64,000 nt of DNA. It comes from Deinandra increscens subsp. villosa (taxonomy: Eukaryota > Streptophyta > Magnoliopsida > Asterales > Asteraceae). This document shows, piece after piece, positions 32,961 through 44,337 of the stretch (within the stretch, counting starts at the first letter, position 1; the number at the start of each line of letters is the position of its first letter). The notes under the pieces are model-generated. The model searched no databases. It saw nothing but the letters and a program-made list of their open reading frames with translations, and was not told the origin of the DNA. Both the position numbers and the translations under genes were made by a program. The stretch lies in contig JBCNJP010000025.1 in NCBI GenBank assembly GCA_039602395.1, forward strand, positions 100,678,124 to 100,742,123, read 5' to 3'.

Positions 32961-33198
32961 AAGTGGACTTTTCTATCGGATCGAAAAGTGGACTTTTCGA
33001 TCGAGAATTGGTATCTCGATCGAAAAGACAATAACCTCTCGAAATCAGTGAGGGTTTGATTTTAAAACCGATTTAATTTATTTGCTTAAAGACGAATTAG
33101 GGTTTCGAGATTTTTAGACAGAATCGAAAAACCCATATTGATTTCGAGATTAGGGTTTCTTAACGAATTCAGATTAATGATTCGATTGAGCAACATAT

Positions 33199-33210
33199 GC
33201 TCTGATACCA
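33199..33210 (-). other. Primer-binding site matching initiator tRNA-Met
   Basis: Minus strand TGGTATCAGAGC, the usual plant retrotransposon site for priming by initiator methionine tRNA. It fixes the orientation of the element. Confidence 0.88.
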
Positions 33211-33212
33211 CA

Positions 33213-33654
33213 TGTTGATCGAATCCTGAATCGTTAATATAATAAACAGATAATAATGATAAAGATTACCTGTAAGCATCTGGTTGAGATCAGCAGTAGT
33301 TAGGTTGTCCATCCTGTGAGTAGCCTTGGTTCCCCTTTAGGGTGTATAGCTAATGATGGTGTAAGGTTTCGTGAGGGTTCACGAAACAGAGAGAGAGCCG
33401 ATAGAGATGAGAGAGAGGTCGAAAGTTTTGTGGTGGTGATTAACCTTTAATCTCTCCCTAAGAGCCTCTATTTATAATACACCCAAGGGGAAACCCTAGC
33501 CCATCTAGAAAGGGTAATTACGTCCATCAAGTAATACTAGATAGGGTTAAAACCGTAATTGATTATTTAAGATAAATGATTAAAGGACATAAGATATTTA
33601 TTTATATATATATACCGAAATATATTAAGATATATAAATAAATATTGTCTTACA
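33213..33654 (-). repeat. 5' LTR of the coding-less element
   Basis: 442 bp, begins TG and ends CA. On the minus strand it precedes the primer-binding site by two bases. Confidence 0.92.
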
Positions 33655-34054
33655 TATATTTGAAGAAGTATTGATCCATCATTCACCGGTGTTCTTCGAG
33701 CTTCACCGTTTGGTTCAGAATCAGCTCCATCCATGTCACAGGTTGGTTAAAACGTAACTCCAATTCCACCTCCAATGGTTAAAGATATCTGTTTCTGAAA
33801 CCGTTTTCTTCATCGTTGTTTTCAAGCGATGGCATTTGGTCTCTATGCCTTTAATCGATTGGTTTATGTCTTCAATTAGTGGTTATAGTCTTCAATAGAT
33901 GTTTTCTAGTAATTGATTCTTCTGGCTAGATTATTCTCATTTTTGTTGCTTGATTATTTGCTTTTATATGGAATTTAGTTAATTCTTCACCTGCATTTTA
34001 AATCTACTTTGGATGAGTTTTGATTTCATCATGTTTTTGCAGCATTTACCAATA

Positions 34055-34260
34055 CAATTAGCTTAGCCTAGTGGCCCTCATTCTTAAGGTGCCAGTGGTT
34101 GCGCTTCTGAGACCTGGGTTCCATCCGGGTCACCAATGGATTCTTGCCACGCAAATTTTCTTCTCTAAAACACTGTTGGATCCATTGAACCCGACCCAGA
34201 TAATATTTGACCACACCTCTTTGACCCACTTGTTCCTTTTCTTTTTCTTTTTGGCAGGCA
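34055..34260 (+). mobile_element. SINE-like, tRNA-derived sequence upstream of LRR gene 1
   Basis: TAGCCTAGTGG (34064-34074) matches the pol III box A consensus. GGTTCCATCC (34117-34126) is box-B-like. A T/C-rich tail ends near 34255. A related copy lies at 45865-46080 upstream of the next complete LRR gene, so it may have been duplicated with the gene. Confidence 0.5.
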
Positions 34261-34526
34261 TATTGTAAGAATAAATTCATATGGATAATCACATAATTCA
34301 GTGTCACACTTTGCCCATTTAAGTGGAACTTAGATTTATTGAACCTGCCACCAGTAATTATCGTCTTGTCCCTCTCAACTTACTATAGCTATCTCCAATA
34401 ATTTAATACGAGTGGTTGTTGAATTGTTACCCTCATTACTTCATACCATTTATGGTTTAGGCTGTTATGCTAAATATATCCAAGTATGAACCAAGTGACA
34501 AAATGAAGCACACAAAACTAACAGTT

Positions 34527-37500
34527 ATGAATAATAAGGATATCCTCCTCTTCAATCTTATTATAGCCTTCATGATGACTCTAGACTATATTTGTTTTTG
34601 TACTGCCCAACATGCTAGTGTTTCTTTGAGCACAGATCAACAAGCTCTTGAAGCAATTAAAGCTCAAATCAGTTTCGATCCTTTGGGTATTTTAACCAAA
34701 AACTGGTCTGCAAAAACTTCGGTTTGTGACTGGGAAGGCATCACTTGTGGTTTTCAATCTCGAACTCAGAGGGTGATTGCGTTGGATCTTTCTTACATGG
34801 GTCTTGTTGGAACAATCTCTCCACATATTGGTAATCTTTCATTCCTCTCATTGCTCAGCCTCTACAATAATAGTTTTCACGGCTCAATACCTCCAGAGAT
34901 CGCGCAGTTACGCCGTCTAGAAGAAGTGTACATAGGAGGCAACAATCTCACAGGAATTTTGCCACTATCATATTTTAACAACATGTCAAAACTTGAAATG
35001 TTGTATCTGGATCGCAATAATTTCACAGGGACTCTCTCTCCGTATATTCTTGATGGCATGGAAAGTCTAAAGACACTGTATATAAGTCACAATTCGTTAC
35101 ACGGAAACATCCCTAAAGAACTTGGTAATCGATCTTGTTTACAAAACTTTTCCGTGGCCAACAACCAGTTAACTGGGTTTGTGCCACCAACATTTTTCAA
35201 TCAGTCTTGTTTAAGAAATATTGATTTATCAGTGAATGGTCTATCTGGGCGTTTGCCAGACGTTATGTGCAATGATAAGCTCAGGTTGTTGTATATATCT
35301 CTCAATGAGTTCACAGGACCAATTCCGTCAAGCATCATCAAATGTCAGCAACTTGGGTATTTATCCATGTCATATAATAAGTTTAGCGGCAGCTTACCCA
35401 GGGTAATTGGGAATATGACTCTTTTGAAGGTGTTATTTCTCGGTTATAATGACTTTAAAGCTGGTATGTATGTTCTAAATTGTTTCGTCATAATTTTTTC
35501 CTAACGGATAACGATTTATTATAGAAAACAATCACCTTGTTGAACTAATCTTGTAATTGGTCAACACTTAAGGGTTAATTAGTAAATTTTATTATTTATT
35601 TAGTAGAGTCATTGTTAGATTAGAATTAACTTTGATTATTTAATTGGTTTTTTTAGAATATTGAGTCTTTAATTATTTTATTTTATTTAATTTCATTGTT
35701 TGTATGTAATTAGGTTTTTTGTTTTCCAAGGTGTAGGACTCGTATAAATAGGGGTTTAAAAAGTCAGGGGTTTAAAAACTCTTTGTAAATTGTCCCAGTT
35801 TATTGAATATAGTAAGTTATTTTTTCAATCCTGATTATTACGTGTGATATCCATTACACCTCAACATGCACCTGCATTTGAACTCATTATGTTTTAGTTG
35901 AGGTACACCATTTTACTATCATGATATCTCATATTCTCATGATATGAAAATATAAGTAGCATACCCAGTTACTCACTAAAATAACTATTTTCCTGATTTC
36001 CCAAAATAACTATTTACCTGATTTCCCAAATCCTATGGGTCACAAGCACCTTGACCTAGATGGGTTGGATTCTATTTTTGTACTAATCAATGCTTTCTTT
36101 GTCATTTTCCCCAATTCTTTAATTAATATATTATTTAATCAAATTTCTGTAAACATTGTAGCATTTTTTATTTATTTTTGTTAAGAGTATTCACTTTCAC
36201 CTTAAAAATTGATTTAGCTTGAGCATGCTTAGGGCACCCGGTATGGTAGTGTTAAATGGCGTCATGGGAGATGTGGCATGGAGATGGCGGCGCCAAACCC
36301 ATTTTCAATATGGCGTGAAGATGGCAAGATGGTTGGCGGTGTGATATATATCACGGAGTGGAGGAGGGTGCAGGGGAGGATGGTTGTGGGCTTTGTCCAA
36401 TCACAATTTGACAAATATTTTCATATTTTATTTTATATATATTATATATTTGTATCACACCACACCACATAACATGGGATATACCCCAAGTGTGTTATGT
36501 GGTGTTATATATCTAGTCATCGTCTATGTGGCGTGTGTTAAAGTTTAACCTAACATGAAAATACCACTTGCAGGGGCGGATCCGGGAATTTTTTTCATTG
36601 GGTTCACCTTTTTTTCAGTGGTCGGAATTCTAACAACTAAATGTCAAAATTTCCAGTTTAATAGGTTCGGGTCTTATCGGGCCGGGTCGAGTGTGTTTTC
36701 TAATCTTATTGACATCCTCTTATCTTCGATAAGGTGTTCGTTTAATAATTAGTTATTACTTCTAACATGTATAAGTTATAACTAAACGATTTTTTTATTA
36801 CTAATTACTTTATGTGTACGCTTTATTCTTTATTATAGTTAGACTTATATAAATTTAAACCAAAGCAAGATAATAAAAATAGTTAGTTTAGTCCAGTTGG
36901 TAAGAAACCAAGTTCTCACTTGATAGACGCGGGTTCAAGACCCGACAATTAAAGTGTTTTTTATTTACTCACCAATAAACAATAATTACCAATAAACAAC
37001 AAATTAAAAACAACAATTACCAATAAACAACAAATTAAAATAAAAAGGTATAAGTAACATGGAGGGACAGGATCGAACTCAGTGCCTCGTTGATATATGT
37101 AAGGCAGTTAACCAGCTAAGCTAGAATCCTTTTGTTAATAGGATTCACTTCTAAACAATATAAGGATTGACTAGTACTTTTTTATATATATTTTCACTAA
37201 AAGTTCGAAATCCACTGTTTTCCCGTGAACCCGATGAATACATACTGGATCCGCCCCTGCTTGCCCTTCCCTGAAACTGAATCGATTATCCATATTAAAT
37301 ATTGGTTTAGCTTGAACATGGATTATCAAATCGGGTGACCCATCTTTAACATGGATTACCCAAATTTGATGACCCAATATTTACCTGAATTTAAGTACGC
37401 ATGCACACACTTCCTTGAAACCCTATCTAAACTGAACTTCTATCACATCGAAACACAATAAAAGTATAAACCATGTCATGCTTAATAACTAAGTTGATAT

Positions 37501-40500
37501 GCAATTACTAGAACATATATTTTTTTTAACAGGGTCAATTCCTGGTGAGATAGGTAACTTGAAAAGGCTGGAGCTATTACACATTTCTGCAGGGAATTTA
37601 GAAGGACATATTCCCCAAGTCATATTCAACATGTCTTCTCTTAAAGTAATCAATTTAAAGAGTAATAGGTTGTCTGGAGTTCTGTTTCCGGATATCTACA
37701 CTAGTCTTCACAATCTTGAAGAATTATACATCTCCGAGAATTGGTTTAGCGGCCCACTTCCCCCTGGCTTGTGGAAATTAAGAAAGATTCGAAAACTTGG
37801 GCTACAAGCTAATACATTTATAGGCAAAGTTCCTTCAGAGGTCTCAAATCTATCACAGATCACTCATCTCTATCTTGGAATTAATAAACTCACAGGTACG
37901 TACACTTTCTATTTAGTGCCTCGTAACGTAAGCTAGAAACCGCATTAGCTGTAAAGATGTGTTGGTTCAGCCCCCTTTTCTTGCACTCAAAAACTCCTGT
38001 GAAGATATCTTACTGCTTTTTAACTTTCTATGCTTTAATTCCTCCACCAAGACTTACATTAAATAAGAAAAAAATATCACATGAATTATGTGGATCTTCT
38101 ATTTTAACAGGTTGGACTAATTTTTTGTTCAACAACTTTGTGGCAGGAGTTATTCCTGATGAGATCAACCACCTTCATTACCTTGAGGAACTGAGTTTAG
38201 GAGAAAATATGATTGGTGGAAACATTCGATTCAACATCTCAGCACTAAAGAAGTTGGACTTGTCTCAAAATATGTTTTCAGGTGTTCTCCCTGCAGACAT
38301 GGGGTTCTGGCTTCCAAATCTTCAAGAGCTATACTTGACAAGTAATATATTCCGAGGAACTCTGCCGAGCTCAATCACAAATTCTTCCAAACTTTGGATG
38401 ATTGAATTATCTAATAACTCGTTTAGTGGTTCCATGCCAATTACAATTGGTAGATTAGAATTACTAGAACGACTGTTGTTCGGAGAAAATAATTTCACCG
38501 TCGAGGGCTCAGAATTAAACTTTTTGTCATCATTGACAAACTGTCGAAAGTTGCGGACATTGTACTTTGCAAATAATCCCATGCAGGCCTTCCTTCCCAC
38601 TTCTATTGGCAACCTATCTACATCTCTCGAAATATTTCAAGCTTCTGGATGTGGAATCAAAGGCAAAATTCCTAGTGGAATTGGCAATTTGACTAATTTG
38701 CAGTTGTTAGGTTTGGACATGAATGAGTTGAAAGGGAACGTTCCAACAACACTTGGGAAGTTGCACAATATTGGTATATTGTATCTTAATAATAACAGAC
38801 TACAAGGTGGGATTCCACAAGAATTATGTCTCTTGAAGAACCTAGAGGACTTATATTTGAGCAAAAATCAGCTATCAGGAACTATACCACCATGCTTGGG
38901 AGATATTAGTTCGCTTACGTGGTTACTCTTGGACTCGAATACATTAACATCCTCAATACCATCGAATCTTTGGACCCATAAAACCCTTGTGGTCCTAAAC
39001 TTGTCCTCAAATATCTTAACTGGAAATTTACTATCAAGTACTCAAAGCTCTAATTCACCTCTTACCACGTTGGACTTATCATTTAATAGATTGTCAGGTG
39101 ATATTCCAAGTAGCATTAGTAGCTACCAGATACTGACCAAACTCTCCTTGTCTCACAATAGCCTACAAGGTTCAATTCCAGAGTCGCTTGGCCACTTAAT
39201 AAGCTTAGAATTCTTGGAGTTATCTCAAAATAAGCTGTCTGGTGTGATTCCTAGATCCTTAGAGACACTTAGGTATCTTGAGTACTTAAATCTATCTTTC
39301 AATAGGCTACAAGGAGAAATCCCGAGTGGAGGACGATTTAGTAACTTCACAGCTTCATCATTTATGCATAATAAAGATCTATGTGGTGCACCAAAGCTGG
39401 AAGTCTTGTCATGCAGAAGCAAACAACATGAATCTAGAACTTTGTCTTCTCTAAAGTATATATTACCCGTCATTGCATCGATAATTGGATTAGTTTTAGC
39501 TGTATATTTATTTAGACGCCACGGAAAAAGCATCCGAGCAAATGTGGAGCTGCCATCACCTGTTGAATGGACAAGAGTATCTTATTATGAACTTATAAGA
39601 GCAACAGAATCATTTGATGAAAGCAACTTGATTGGGAAGGGGGCTTATGGTTCAGTCTTTAAAGGGAAGCTCTCGGATGGGGTAAATGTTGCAATAAAGG
39701 TTTTTAATTTGCTCTCTGAGGATGCACTGAAAAGTTTCGCTATTGAATGTGAAGTACTACGCAATATTCGTCACAGGAATCTCGTTAGAATCATTAGCAG
39801 TTGCACTAATTTGGATTTTAGATGCTTAGTTATGGAATACATGTCGAATGGGAGCCTTGAGCAGTGGCTGTACTCGCATAACAATCATCTGAGTCTTGTA
39901 CAACGACTGCAAATACTGATAGATGTTGCATCAGCACTGGAGTATCTACATAATGATCATCCAACACCTATTATTCACTGTGATTTAAAGCCAAGCAACG
40001 TTCTCCTCGATGAAGATATGCACGCACGTGTTTGTGATTTTGGGATTGCCAAAATCTTTGGGGCAGAAGAATTCAGGATAAGAACTGTAACTTTAGGAAC
40101 AATAGGATACATGGCACCAGGTATGGCTCTTTCAATTTTCTTCCTTTTTAAGTATAGCAAATGTGACAATTTGACACTCTTTAGATGATAAAGCAGTTAG
40201 CTTTTAATATGCTATTATGTCATTCGTAGAATATGGGATGGAAGGAATAGTGTCACCGGGAAGCGATGTCTATAGTTTCGGCATTCTGATGTTGGAAACG
40301 TTCACCAGGAAGAAGCCCACAGATGAAATGTTTTGTGGTGAGGTAAGTTTACGAAGCTGGGTTCTTGAAGCAACACATCGTTCAGTATTTGAAGTTGTTG
40401 ATGAAGATTTGATCAACGAGCATTTATATGCTAAGCAAGCATCTTTGGCATCTATTTTCAATCTGGCAATGGACTGCACCTCTGATTCATCTTCTCTGAG

Positions 40501-40567
40501 GACAAACATGAAAGAAACAGTGGTTATGCTTCGCAAAATACAGAAGAATTTCCTAGCAAATAATTAG
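34527..40567 (+). CDS. LRR-XII receptor kinase (non-RD, FLS2/EFR/Xa21-type), intact copy
   Basis: Membrane pattern-recognition-type receptor. Exons are 34527-35463, 37533-37895, 38147-40120 and 40230-40567, with all phases compatible, giving 1203 aa. I chose the ATG at 34527 because a signal peptide follows (MNNKDILLFNLIIAFMMTLD...); an in-frame ATG lies 60 bases upstream. Then come the LRRNT cap (DQQALEAIKAQ..., VCDWEGITC), an ectodomain of more than twenty LRRs (IPxxIGNL, LxxLxLxxNxLxGxIP) and a cap with CGAPKLEVLSC. A transmembrane helix (YILPVIASIIGLVLAVYLF) precedes the kinase: GKGAYGSVFKG, VAIKVF, IIHCDLKPSNVLLDED and DFGIAK. Cys before the catalytic Asp makes it non-RD, as in immune LRR-XII kinases. 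The intron splitting MAPEYG is typical of the clade. Ligand unknown. Confidence 0.9.
36571..37260. mobile_element. hAT-like element with tRNA-like boxes, in intron 1 of LRR gene 1
   Basis: Ends CAGGGGCGGATCCGGGAA and (reverse complement of right end) CAGGGGCGGATCCAGTAT. It shares both ends and internal text with the longer copy at 44218-45304, in opposite orientation. Inside are tRNA-like box A/B pairs: plus strand at 36889-36943 and minus strand at 37070-37123. I could not find a clean 8-bp duplication for this copy. Confidence 0.7.
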
Positions 40568-41301
40568 TATATCTTGTAGCTGTGAACTATATCTATATCT
40601 TAACTAAAATGTTGTGGATAAGTCGTAGAGGTTGTAAGTTGTGATTGCATCATAGAAAATCTAGATGTTTTCTGATAGAAAAGAACATGTAAAATGATAT
40701 ATTTTTACATACGCTTATTGAACAGTTTGCTCAAGCATACCTGTGTTACTTGTATCTTTTGGATTCGAGGGCTACTGGGAAAAAGTAGAAAAAAATTTAT
40801 ACCTAAAAGAGATCAATACCTGTGTTACTTGTATCTTTTGGATTCGAGGGCTACTGGGGAAAAGTAGAAAAAATTTATACCTAAAAGAGATCAATGTGTT
40901 ACTGTATCTTTGGATTCGAGGGCTACTGGGAAAAAGTAGAAAAAATTTATACCTAAAAGAGATCAATGTAGTAACAAAAGCATGCAATTAAGTTTATTAT
41001 TTATTGTTAACAAACTGAGCACTTATAGATCGATTTTGATTTCAAATTTTAACTTAAATAGTGATATGTCAGCCCCATTGAAGTGTTACAATCGTTTTGA
41101 ACGTATAATTCATAAGCCATTTGGATAATCACATAATTCAGAGTCACACTATAACCCATTTAAGTAGAACATATATTGATTGAACCTGCCATCAGTACTT
41201 ATTTTCTTGTCCCTCTCAACTTGTCATCTCCAATAATTCAATTTAGCTAAATATATGCAAGTTAGTAGTGACAAAATGAAGCACACAAAACACCAACAGT
41301 T
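40568..41301. other. Spacer after LRR gene 1, with a tandem triplication
   Basis: Three units of about 73-79 bases at 40739-40967 (TTGGATTCGAGGGCTACTGG...CCTAAAAGAGATCAAT). A single diverged unit occurs at the matching place after the second complete copy (about 51514-51594). The region 41110-41300 is homologous to the promoters of the other LRR copies. Confidence 0.8.
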
Positions 41302-41894
41302 ATGAATAATAAGTCTATGTTCACCTTCAATCTTATTATAGCCTTGATGATGACTAAACTATATTTGTTTCTGTACTACCAACATGCCGGTTTCTTTGTG
41401 AGCACAGATCAACTCGCACTTGAAGTGCCAACGTCGAACCTTTTGATACTTTATCCAAAAACTGGTCCGCAAAAACCTCGGTTTGTAACTGGAAAGGCGT
41501 CACTTGTGGTTTTCAATCTCGAACACAAAGGGTCGTTGCGTTGGATCTTTCTTACATGGGTCTTGTTGGAACAATCTCGCCACATATTGGTAATCTTTCA
41601 TGCCTCTCATTGCTTGACCTCACCAACAATAGTTTTCACGGGTCAATACCTCGCGAGATCGCACAGTTGCTCCATCCGGAACAAGTTTACATGGGATATA
41701 ACAATCTCGCAGGAATTCTACCTCTATCATATTTTAACAACATGCCAAAACTAGAAATATTGCATCTGTATAAAAACAATCTCACAGGCACTCTCTCCCC
41801 ATATTCTTATTGGTAATATGACAAGCCTAAAGACGCTGCATTTAAAACATATCTCGTTATACGGAAATATCCCAGAACAATGGGGAATGGATCT
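41302..41894 (+). pseudogene. LRR-XII receptor kinase 5' remnant, truncated by deletion
   Basis: Begins MNNKSMFTFNLIIALMM like the other copies. It has several small indels that move the protein between frames (LSYMGLVGTISPHIGNLS... is in a different frame from the start) and it loses part of the LRRNT. Homology to exon 1 stops at 41894. From 41891 on, the sequence matches the 3' flank of the last LRR copy (57293 onward), so everything from mid-exon 1 to past the gene end is missing. Closest by eye to the copy at 51957. Confidence 0.88.
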
Positions 41895-42347
41895 AATATT
41901 TAGCTGTCCAGTAATAGGTTATAACCATGTTGTTTGAGCCATAACATTTATAAAATGTGTGACCATTTAAGATCTGAGATCCCATTTATAATACCTGAAT
42001 TCCCAAGCCTACATTGAGCTTTTTTCTACACCAAAAATACCCCGTAAAATACATTTGTAGTGGTTTGACATTGCATAGTTACATCCCAAGAACAAAACTG
42101 AAAAACTAGGCAAAAGTTCACATCTAAACTTCAATCAAACTCAATCCAATTTTACCATAGATTCATCAGTAGCAATCATAAATAACATGTATTCAAAACA
42201 AATATAATTTATACTTGTGCATACCACATCTACTAGTGATCAAATCAATGCGTGCATAAATCTCAATTGGCAACCCTAATCGAAGCAATTCTCACACACA
42301 ATTAACAATTTCAATTTATAGATGAGCGAGACAATTAGGGCTCTAAC

Positions 42348-42464
42348 CTGATTTTCAAAGCCTCCTGATTTCACTCGCGGATCCTGATTGTATCTTCTAG
42401 CTCCTGTTCTACCTCCAGATTCTTCTGTAGCTTGATCATACTTGAAGACGACGTTGAGTTTCAT
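42348..42464 (-). pseudogene. Orphan first-exon-like fragment of an unrecognised gene
   Basis: ATG-initiated open segment of 39 codons (MKLNVVFKYDQATEESGGRT, then GARRYNQDPRVKSGGFENQ), ending exactly at a GTTAGA donor. A related but broken copy lies at about 57835-57930, with an extra T and a lost start. No downstream exon was found, as expected for a fragment copied along with the LRR array. I do not recognise the protein. Confidence 0.45.
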
Positions 42465-42539
42465 TTTCTCGCGATCGATGATATCTTCAGGGATGAATCC
42501 GATTTGATTAAGGGTCCCCAAATGAGTCTTGGATAATAA

Positions 42540-43039
42540 NNNNNNNNNNNNNNNNNNNNNNNNNNNNNNNNNNNNNNNNNNNNNNNNNNNNNNNNNNNNN
42601 NNNNNNNNNNNNNNNNNNNNNNNNNNNNNNNNNNNNNNNNNNNNNNNNNNNNNNNNNNNNNNNNNNNNNNNNNNNNNNNNNNNNNNNNNNNNNNNNNNNN
42701 NNNNNNNNNNNNNNNNNNNNNNNNNNNNNNNNNNNNNNNNNNNNNNNNNNNNNNNNNNNNNNNNNNNNNNNNNNNNNNNNNNNNNNNNNNNNNNNNNNNN
42801 NNNNNNNNNNNNNNNNNNNNNNNNNNNNNNNNNNNNNNNNNNNNNNNNNNNNNNNNNNNNNNNNNNNNNNNNNNNNNNNNNNNNNNNNNNNNNNNNNNNN
42901 NNNNNNNNNNNNNNNNNNNNNNNNNNNNNNNNNNNNNNNNNNNNNNNNNNNNNNNNNNNNNNNNNNNNNNNNNNNNNNNNNNNNNNNNNNNNNNNNNNNN
43001 NNNNNNNNNNNNNNNNNNNNNNNNNNNNNNNNNNNNNNN
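42540..43039. other. Assembly gap, exactly 500 N
   Basis: The round length suggests a placeholder. Flanks GGATAATAA and CGGAGTTGGGC are adjacent, apart from TTT, in the paralogous sequence near 58000-58020. Confidence 0.98.
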
Positions 43040-43212
43040 CGGAGTTGGGCTTCAGTGGAGTTTGGGTCAATCGGAGTTCAGAGTTGGGCTTCAAGTTTAA
43101 GGGCATTATTTTTGTAGTGAGAGTTTCAAATAAGAATTTTGTTTTAGGTAGAAAAAGATAAAGAAAGAATTTCAGTCAGTTATTGGATCTTAATCTAATA
43201 AAAAAGGAATAG

Positions 43213-43733
43213 GAGTATTTTAGTCTTAGTCACTTTTTATCTACTTTTCTTATTTTTTTAAACATTCATAATTTTCACGTACGACATTATTTTTTTAAAA
43301 AAATTACACCTTTAACGAGTGTTTTTTATCTTTAAAATGCGTATAGTGTTGCTATATATATATATTTTTTAAAATACTATTTCAATTTTTGACACAATGT
43401 TCAGATCATTTTGTTATTGCGTCAAAATGTTTAGATCATTGTGTTATTGTGTCATTGTGTCAAAAGTATATATAGTGTTGCTATATATAAAATTTAGAAA
43501 AAAATTTACTTTCGGTTTATGACACCACATGACACAATGATCTGAGCATTTTGATACAAGCGAAAGAGTAAAAAAATTAATTTTTATATATAACAACACT
43601 GTACGCGTTTTAAAGATAAAAAAACGCTCGTTTTTATGGTGTATTTTTTTTTAAAAAAATGATGACGTATCTAAGAGTTATGAATGTTTAAAAAAAGGGG
43701 GGAATTTGATAAAAAGTCAAAAATGCCCTTCCA
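43213..43733. mobile_element. Foldback MITE-like element
   Basis: Arms at about 43213-43365 and 43580-43733 are imperfect reverse complements. For example, gttttttatctttaaaatgc pairs with gcgttttaaagataaaaaaac, and aaacattcataa with ttatgaatgttt. The centre repeats gacacaatg-tcagatcatt words. I could not settle the exact ends or the duplication. Confidence 0.6.
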
Positions 43734-43910
43734 TCTTTTATTTTCTTTAGTTTTTCTCTCTAATTTACTCAGAAAAACTTCGAGCCATAGATCTTTATTT
43801 AATTGAAGATCTAATAGATATGATTTCTTTTTATGTTTTTATCCAAATTAAACTTCTCACAATAACCTCACCTTATTTTTGTATACCAATTTTAAATATA
43901 AGTTAAATGA

Positions 43911-44282
43911 GAAAAATTGAATTTTATTAATACCAACTATTGATTATTGGCCAATAATAATCTCAACTACGTTTTTCCCTTACAATAATCTTAACTATTT
44001 GAGTATTGAATTATAACAAACCCTCGTTAAAAAAACTAACGCCCCTTAGTTTTCGATGACGAAGCATCTTACGTGTCAATTTTTATTTATCTAGGTGTCA
44101 ATATATTTATTTTTCTTAATCCACATCACCCCCCTCATGTACAACACCGATCTAGGCACTGATAAAAAAAAAAGAGGGCTTGATTTGGAGCCCTAGCTAC
44201 GTCTCGACCATCTCATCCAGGGGCGGACCTAGGTTTTCTCAACCAGGTTCACGGGAACTCAGTGACTTTTAAAATTTTAGTG

Positions 44283-44337
<55 letters not shown>

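Larger units (their letters stand above)
24720..33654 (-). mobile_element. LTR retrotransposon without recognisable gag/pol (LARD-like), young
   Basis: Two 442-bp LTRs (TGTTGATCG...TCTTACA) flanked by the 5-bp duplication TATAT (24715-24719 and 33655-33659). The right LTR is followed, on the minus strand, by a primer-binding site TGGTATCAGAGC (33199-33210). The left LTR is preceded by the purine tract AAGTGGGAGAAT. So the element reads right to left. By eye the LTRs differ at only three positions, which implies recent insertion. Yet neither strand shows a long ORF or any gag, protease, RT or integrase motif in the roughly 5.5 kb of its own internal sequence. That makes it non-autonomous rather than merely decayed. 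Confidence 0.92.

Noticed and set aside
32275..33031. Minus-strand open frames of 163, 104 and 75 codons rich in F, D, R, S, T, G
   Set aside because: They lie over the GATCGAAAAG and 12-bp repeat arrays, several frames are open at once, and the translation is low-complexity. Better explained as repeat-driven open frames.
36231..36550. A separate MITE starting GGGCACCCGGTATGG
   Set aside because: Looks like a Harbinger-type left end, but I could not find a matching right end or duplication.
36889..36943. A possible tRNA gene
   Set aside because: Box A and B are present, but the acceptor and anticodon stems do not pair convincingly and the sequence lies inside a repeated element.
42276..43161. 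ORFs running through the N gap
   Set aside because: They are open only because N contains no stops. Only the 39-codon exon-like part is kept.
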